The notes under the pieces: model-generated
What the model was told of the DNA's origin: nothing
The model's database searches: none
What the model saw: only the letters and a program-made list of their open reading frames with translations
In this document: one piece after another, positions 59,469 through 64,000 of the stretch
Numbering within the stretch: position 1 is the first letter of the stretch
Layout of the letters: each line of letters opens with the position of its first letter
Assembly: GCF_008386695.1 (NCBI RefSeq)
Contig: NZ_VUOC01000001.1
Location: forward strand, 1,648,347 to 1,712,346
Length of the DNA: 64,000 nt
Reading direction: 5' to 3'
DNA from: Chitinophaga agrisoli
Lineage (GTDB): Bacteria > Bacteroidota > Bacteroidia > Chitinophagales > Chitinophagaceae
Translations under genes and position numbers: made by a program

Positions 59469-60929
59469 TTGGCATTGTCTGAATACAGCAGTATATCGTC
59501 TTTTCACGAAGCATTATACGCCGGCAGCACTACCTGTTCGGAGGTGGTACGCCATTTCCTCGAACGTATCGCCCAAACAAAACACCTGAACGCTTTTCTG
59601 GAAGTATATGAAGAAGAAGCCCTGCAGCAAGCCCAGGCGCTCGATGCCCGTATTCGTAACGGGGAGCCCGTAGGCCCGCTGGCAGGTGTGGTGATAGGCA
59701 ATAAGGATGTGATCTGTTATAAAGGGCACAAAGTAGGCGCCGCTTCCAGGATCCTGGAAGGGTTTACTTCATTATATTCCGCTACGGCAATCGAAAGACT
59801 GCTGGCAGCGGATGCTATTATTATAGGCAGTCTCAACTGCGACGAGTTCGCCATGGGCTCTACCAATGAGAACTCTGCGCACGGCCCGGTACTCAATGCG
59901 CTGGATAACAGCCGGGTGCCCGGCGGCTCTTCCGGCGGTTCCGCAGTAGCCGTACAAGCCGGTCTCTGCCATGTAAGCCTGGGTAGCGATACCGGTGGCT
60001 CGGTACGTCAGCCTGCGGATTTCTGCGGCATCGTGGGGATGAAGCCTACATATGGCCGCATTTCCCGCTATGGATTGATCGCTTATGCCTCTTCTTTTGA
60101 TCAGATAGGCATTTTTGGCAGGAATATTGCTGATGTAGCGGCTGTTTTACAAGTGGTCGCTGGCCCCGATGGATATGATAGCACCGCAGCATTGCACGAA
60201 GTACCTGACTACCAATCAGCGCTTTCGCACAATAAAACCTTCAAACTGGCGTATTTAAAGGATGCATTGCATCACGAGGGACTGGATGCAGAAATGCGGG
60301 CAGCCTATACAGGCTTTTTTGAAGAGCTGGAAACAGCAGGAAATACAGTAACAGCAACGGATTTCGCCTACCTGGACTATATCGTGCCCGCTTACTACGT
60401 ACTTACAACGGCAGAAGCCTCCTCCAACCTCTCCCGGTTCGATGGAGTAAAATACGGTCATAGAACAGCCCAAAAAGACCTGGACCTGGTCGATTTTTAC
60501 AAAAAAAGCCGGTCCGAAGGTTTTGGCAAAGAGGTAAAACGTCGTATATTGCTGGGAACCTTTGTGTTAAGTGCAGGTTATTATGATGCCTATTACACTA
60601 AGGCACAACAGGTTAGAAGATTGGTGGTTGATAAACTATCAGAAATACTATCCACCTACGATGCTATTTTAATGCCAACTGTCCCCAGTACAGCATTTAA
60701 AATCGGGGAAAAAACTGAAGATCCTATCGCCATGTACCTGGCAGACATTTACACGGTACTGGCTAACCTCGCAGGAGTACCGGCAATTTCCGTACCTTTG
60801 CGGCGGCATTCGAACGGAATGCCCTTTGGTGTGCAGATCATCACAAAGCAATTTGACGAAGCGAGCTTGTTGAACATTGCAGATCACGTTATGCAAATGA
60901 TTTCAGTGAAACAGGTCACTATTGTTTAA
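59469..60929 (+). CDS. gatA: Glutamyl-tRNA(Gln)/Asp-tRNA(Asn) amidotransferase subunit A
   Basis: Amidase subunit of 486 residues that releases ammonia from glutamine for the GatB kinase site, converting Glu-tRNA(Gln) to Gln-tRNA(Gln). The Ser-cisSer-Lys triad is intact: Lys79 in IGNKDVI, Ser154 in GGSSGGSAVA and Ser178 in GSDTGGSVRQP, at the same numbers as in well-studied GatA proteins. This agreement supports the TTG start at 59469; no ATG lies in frame near it. GatB and GatC are not beside it, as is common in Bacteroidota. The stop is followed 14 bp later by the transglycosylase gene, so they may be co-transcribed. Confidence 0.95.
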   Translation: MALSEYSSISSFHEALYAGSTTCSEVVRHFLERIAQTKHLNAFLEVYEEEALQQAQALDARIRNGEPVGPLAGVVIGNKDVICYKGHKVGAASRILEGFTSLYSATAIERLLAADAIIIGSLNCDEFAMGSTNENSAHGPVLNALDNSRVPGGSSGGSAVAVQAGLCHVSLGSDTGGSVRQPADFCGIVGMKPTYGRISRYGLIAYASSFDQIGIFGRNIADVAAVLQVVAGPDGYDSTAALHEVPDYQSALSHNKTFKLAYLKDALHHEGLDAEMRAAYTGFFEELETAGNTVTATDFAYLDYIVPAYYVLTTAEASSNLSRFDGVKYGHRTAQKDLDLVDFYKKSRSEGFGKEVKRRILLGTFVLSAGYYDAYYTKAQQVRRLVVDKLSEILSTYDAILMPTVPSTAFKIGEKTEDPIAMYLADIYTVLANLAGVPAISVPLRRHSNGMPFGVQIITKQFDEASLLNIADHVMQMISVKQVTIV

Positions 60930-60942
60930 AATAAAAATGTGT

Positions 60943-62286
60943 ATGAGGAAAATCTTTTTACTACTGCTGTTGCCAGTGATGGGTGTAGCAAGTGCGTTTG
61001 CGGCAGATGGCGATGTGGTACCTAAAGAGATGGATGCTCCCCAGACGGCGGCGGCTCCAGACACGGCTATCCTTATGACTAAGGTGCGGTTGCCGAAGGA
61101 TACCACCACAGTGCTCCCAAGGGCTACTGCAACAGAATCTGTGAAAAAGGCGGCGGAAAGCCTCCCTTCCAGCATTCGTAGCCCAAAAGTATATGAGCAG
61201 ATCAACAACAACCTGGTAGCAGGCTATATTAATACCTATGCTACCCGTTACAGCCAGCACCTCGCCATCATGCTCGAAAAAGGAGAGCCCTATTTCGTAA
61301 TGATCGAGAAAATATTCCGGGACCATGGTATTCCGGAAGAAATGAAATACCTGGCCGTAATAGAATCCAGCTTTAACACCAACGCCCGTTCCAGGGTAGG
61401 GGCTGTAGGCGCATGGCAGTTCATGTCAGGCACCGCCCGTATCTTCGGCCTGAGCGTAGGTAAAAAAGTGGACGAAAGGAAGGATTTCTACAAATCTACC
61501 CTCGCCGCTGCCAAATACCTGAATGAGCTGTATGACCAGTTTAACGACTGGCTGCTGGTAGTAGCCGCTTATAACTGCGGCGCCGGTGGCGTACAGCGCG
61601 CCATGAAGGCCAGCGGACGTGAAGACTTCTGGGGCATGCAATATTTCCTGCCTTCTGAGTCCCGCAACCATGTATACAAATTCATTGCTACCGGTTATAT
61701 CCTGGATAGGTTCAACAACTTCTTCGGTTTAGGAGAAGATGATAACAAAGGTACAATGGCCGTAGCCGAAAAGGCCATGTCTTTCTCTACCATGCCCGCT
61801 GCCACAGCTGAGCTTACAGAGGATGACATGTACAACACAGTAGAGTTCAACATCAGCGGTAAATACCGTATGGAAGCTATCGCTAAGAAGCTGAACATGG
61901 ATGTCAATGAGCTGAACCGCCTGAACCCTGACTTCTCCAAAACCATCGCAGGCCCGGACAATAGCTACGACCTGCGCGTGCCAAAAGAAAAGATGAAGGT
62001 GTTCATGAACGAGAAAGACGAGATCCTGAAAGAGTCCGTTCAAATGACCCTGGATGACCGTGCAGTAGCTACCGACAGGTCTAAATTCCCGCCCCCGGCT
62101 AAGATCCCTGCCCGGACCGCGGCGAGCACTAAGACCACTACCGGCAAAACTGCCAGCACAAGATCCACCACCGCTTCTAAGAAGTATTCCACCACACGGA
62201 AACGTTCCACCACAAAGAAGCACCACACCACAGTAAGGTCTAAATCTGCAACAGCAAAGAAGACCACCACTGCAAAAAAGAAATGA
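60943..62286 (+). CDS. MltD-like lytic transglycosylase with LysM and basic tail
   Basis: Murein-cleaving enzyme of 447 residues from the ATG at 60943 (MRKIFLLLLLPVMGVASAFA signal peptide); the ATG at 60937 is an alternative. SLT domain (~residues 110-260) with the catalytic Glu141 in LAVIESSFNTNARSRVGAVGAWQFM and VVAAYNCGAGGVQRA. A LysM-like domain follows (~300-350; GKYRMEAIAKKLNMDVNELNRLNPDF), which binds peptidoglycan. The last ~65 residues are a Lys/Thr/Ser-rich low-complexity tail (repeats of TTKK, SKKYSTTRK) that could bind anionic polymers. The gene is 14 bp after gatA and ends at a strong terminator. Confidence 0.92.
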   Translation: MRKIFLLLLLPVMGVASAFAADGDVVPKEMDAPQTAAAPDTAILMTKVRLPKDTTTVLPRATATESVKKAAESLPSSIRSPKVYEQINNNLVAGYINTYATRYSQHLAIMLEKGEPYFVMIEKIFRDHGIPEEMKYLAVIESSFNTNARSRVGAVGAWQFMSGTARIFGLSVGKKVDERKDFYKSTLAAAKYLNELYDQFNDWLLVVAAYNCGAGGVQRAMKASGREDFWGMQYFLPSESRNHVYKFIATGYILDRFNNFFGLGEDDNKGTMAVAEKAMSFSTMPAATAELTEDDMYNTVEFNISGKYRMEAIAKKLNMDVNELNRLNPDFSKTIAGPDNSYDLRVPKEKMKVFMNEKDEILKESVQMTLDDRAVATDRSKFPPPAKIPARTAASTKTTTGKTASTRSTTASKKYSTTRKRSTTKKHHTTVRSKSATAKKTTTAKKK

Positions 62287-62310
62287 AGCATTTTAGAAAG
62301 ATAATAGCAG

Positions 62311-62339
62311 AGGGCGTATCATTGATACGCCCTTTTTTT
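62311..62339 (+). terminator. Terminator after the transglycosylase gene
   Basis: agggcgtatc (62311-62320), loop att, gatacgccct (62324-62333), then T-run. Perfect 10 bp stem. Confidence 0.92.
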
Positions 62340-62374
62340 ATATTTATACCCGTCTTAGCCGCCTTCACCTAACG

Positions 62375-62400
62375 GCTAAAAGCTAATAGCTAACCGCTAA
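62375..62400. repeat. GCTAA-family repeat before the hypothetical gene
   Basis: gctaaaagctaatagctaac followed by cgctaa; first 20 bases identical to 56860-56879. It lies 10 bp before the ATG at 62410, so it occupies the ribosome-binding region. Confidence 0.82.
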
Positions 62401-62409
62401 ACGTTAACC

Positions 62410-63132
62410 ATGCAACAATCCTCTATGCTCGTAGAGCAGCTAAATGAAGCCCTGAGAAACAAGCTGCAGGCCTCCGGTTGTGTGACCGGCCGCCTGGAGT
62501 GCCGCATTACCCCCGTCTTCCTGCTAAATCTGCAGGGCCAGCGCAACAATGGCCAATCCCTTTTCTTCTGGGAACTGGAACGTAATATCAATATGCTGCT
62601 GGATCGCTACCAGACAACAGAAGCCGCGCATGCCGCAGCCATTGTAATCGATATAGACCTGGCCCGTAACAGTTTTGTCTATAATATCATCTCCCAGGAG
62701 CAGGCAGCTGCTCAGCGGGAACGGGAGGCCAATGCCCAGAAAGATGAAGAGACCCGCCGCTTGCTGCAGTTAAAGCAAAACCTGCTGTCCCGTAATACGC
62801 CATTTGGCCGGCAACTGGCAGAGCAGGTATCATATGCGTTGGAGCGCGGGGCCCTCTGCTATAGCCATCGTGACTACTGCGGTATGGGCCTGGAAAAAAA
62901 TGCCCAGGGTAATTATGTTTACGCGGCGGTATGGGATGGCTGGCTCCAGCCGTTGCAGACCTTTACCTCCCGGGAAGCCTTTATACAATGGCTGGCCGTA
63001 CAGTCAGATGCCAGCCTTTCGCGTGTTAACGAGCCGGATACCTGGGTATGGGATAACCAGGTCATCAACCGGCAACGGCTGGAGGACTTTGTGAACTGGA
63101 ACCAGGGTTTCGACCCCATCCATCACCGTTAA
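62410..63132 (+). CDS. Hypothetical soluble protein
   Basis: A 240-residue protein without signal peptide or membrane segment; I do not recognise the family. The N-terminal part has a helical start (SSMLVEQLNEALRNKLQA), strands around TGRLECRITPVFLLNL and helices with AAAIVIDID. A Gln/Arg/Glu-rich helix follows (~100-130; QEQAAAQREREANAQKDEETRRLLQ), then a compact C-terminal domain with paired aromatic segments (YCGMGLEKNAQGNYVYAAVWDGWLQPLQTF; FIQWLAVQSDASL; WVWDNQVINRQRLEDFVNWNQGF). Composition looks natural and strand bias fits neighbouring genes, so it is probably real. Confidence 0.75.
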   Translation: MQQSSMLVEQLNEALRNKLQASGCVTGRLECRITPVFLLNLQGQRNNGQSLFFWELERNINMLLDRYQTTEAAHAAAIVIDIDLARNSFVYNIISQEQAAAQREREANAQKDEETRRLLQLKQNLLSRNTPFGRQLAEQVSYALERGALCYSHRDYCGMGLEKNAQGNYVYAAVWDGWLQPLQTFTSREAFIQWLAVQSDASLSRVNEPDTWVWDNQVINRQRLEDFVNWNQGFDPIHHR

Positions 63133-63250
63133 TACCTCCTTCAATCTGCAAACCCCTTCTTTTAACCCCATAATCCCCCCGTTCAATGGAACGCTTCCTT
63201 ACTGCCTGCTTTTAAAGGTGACTTTTATTGCATAAACAGTAAAAGCCTGC

Positions 63251-64000
63251 ATGAAAACAATACTAACCTTTATCCTCACGCTGATAGCCGGCAGCCTTGT
63301 TGCCCAGGACAGCCTGCGCCAACGCTCTCTTTCCGCCATTACTATCACCGCTGCCAAACCCCTGGTCGAAAGAAAACAGGACCGCGTAGTGGTGAACATT
63401 GATAAGATGATCACGGCTGCCGGCAGCAACGTGCTGGAAATACTGGGCCGGCTGCCGGGTGTGGCGGTAGACCAATCCGGTAACATCCGCCTCAACAATA
63501 AAAACAATGTGCTGGTGCTCATAGATAACCGGCCTACCTATCTCTCCGCCGGCGACCTGGCCACGCTGTTACAAAATATGTCCGGCAGCGAGATAGAAAG
63601 CGTGGAGATCATGACCAACCCACCCGCCCGTTACGATGCCGCCGGCAATGGCATTCTCAACATCAAAACTAAAAAGGGATTAAAAAGAGGCATGAACGGC
63701 AGCCTTACCGCCGGCTACAGCCAGGGTACAGTACCGCGGGAGAACATCGCCCTCAACCTCAACTACCGCAATGCACAGTGGAACCTTTTTGGCGGCCTTT
63801 CTTTTAATGATTGGCGGAATGCCAGTGAGCAGATCAGCAATCGTTCGTTTGCCGGGGTGGATGGTACCCCCAACCAGGTAAATGGTCATGATCACATCCG
63901 CCAAAACTTTCGCGATGGCGGTATCAAGCTGGGGGCAGACCGCTCCCTGGGCAAAAAAAGCACCCTCGGGGTACTGGTAAATACCAACCTGCTGAACGGC
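63251..64000 (+). CDS. TonB-dependent receptor / outer-membrane barrel protein, N-terminal part
   Basis: Frame open from the ATG at 63251 to the window end, giving 250 residues. Signal peptide MKTILTFILTLIAGSLVAQ, then a plug-like domain: SLSAITITAAKPLVERKQDRVVVNIDKM, NVLEILGRLPGVAVDQSGNI, NNVLVLIDNRPTYLS and IESVEIMTNPPARYDAAGNGILNIKTKKG. These match the outer-membrane beta-barrel group (OMP_b-brl_3-type TonB receptors) of Bacteroidota. No CarboxypepD domain precedes the plug, which is less usual in this group. Barrel strands begin near GSLTAGYSQG. Substrate is unknown because the gene is cut by the window. Confidence 0.9.
   Translation, partial: MKTILTFILTLIAGSLVAQDSLRQRSLSAITITAAKPLVERKQDRVVVNIDKMITAAGSNVLEILGRLPGVAVDQSGNIRLNNKNNVLVLIDNRPTYLSAGDLATLLQNMSGSEIESVEIMTNPPARYDAAGNGILNIKTKKGLKRGMNGSLTAGYSQGTVPRENIALNLNYRNAQWNLFGGLSFNDWRNASEQISNRSFAGVDGTPNQVNGHDHIRQNFRDGGIKLGADRSLGKKSTLGVLVNTNLLNG

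Overview
The window is bacterial chromosome from a member of the Bacteroidota, most likely Chitinophagaceae and Chitinophaga-like (inference from gene content; no search was run). Direct support: two SusC/SusD pairs, a protein with a type IX secretion C-terminal sorting domain, LytTR and 7TMR-DISM signalling proteins, and promoters of the Bacteroidota type (-33 TTTG, 19-20 bp, -7 TAnnTTTG) in front of rpoD, rpsP, rplS and an Rpn-like gene. Both window ends cut genes: trigger factor on the left and a TonB-dependent receptor on the right.

Layout. 0-7 kb: tig (partial), a solitary AraC regulator, a DUF418 membrane protein, an Rpn/PD-(D/E)XK nuclease-like gene with a small downstream remnant of the same kind of C-terminus, an unrecognised 301-residue protein, a long C-biased non-coding stretch and a small secreted protein. 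7.3-23.8 kb: a polysaccharide utilisation locus. One operon runs leftwards (SusC, SusD, GH28). A GH26 mannanase-like lipoprotein stands divergent to a second operon running rightwards (SusC, SusD, a six-hairpin glycosidase, an AraC regulator). A phytanoyl-CoA dioxygenase-like gene follows. Three of these promoters carry the same 50 bp operator at a fixed distance from the -7 box, which ties them into one regulon. 23.8-28.2 kb: a DHA2-type MFS pump divergent to an AraC regulator, an AT-rich pair (possibly frameshifted small gene plus RhuM-like gene) and tRNA-Leu. 28.2-31.4 kb: LytS-like kinase, DUF4407 membrane protein and LytTR regulator in one overlapping operon. 31.4-41.5 kb: repeat-rich spacer, a T9SS cargo protein, acyltransferase 3, AraC plus siderophore-interacting reductase, two tandem right-handed beta-helix lipoproteins, a TIM-barrel lipoprotein and tRNA-Ala.

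41.6-47.1 kb holds a five-gene operon that I consider the best candidate for an undescribed system: a GNAT-fold-like protein, an E1/ThiF-like adenylating enzyme, a 7TMR-DISM sensor kinase, a receiver-kinase hybrid and a stand-alone receiver. 47.6-53.3 kb: an exported Fe/Mn superoxide dismutase, an ArnT-like glycosyltransferase, a PAP2 phosphatase, an LptF/LptG-type permease, a hypothetical protein and a START-like protein. 53.6-63 kb is housekeeping: rpoD, ffh, the rpsP-rimM-trmD-rplS cluster, tatA, gatA, an MltD-like transglycosylase and a hypothetical protein.

Intergenic regions carry several small repeat families: a palindromic element of about 130 bp in two copies (31.6 and 58.2 kb), a dispersed GCTAA-rich element seen at six or more sites, and local tandem repeats. 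Two genes (acyltransferase 3 and the glycosyltransferase) end inside such repeats. No CRISPR array, rRNA, insertion sequence or prophage was seen.
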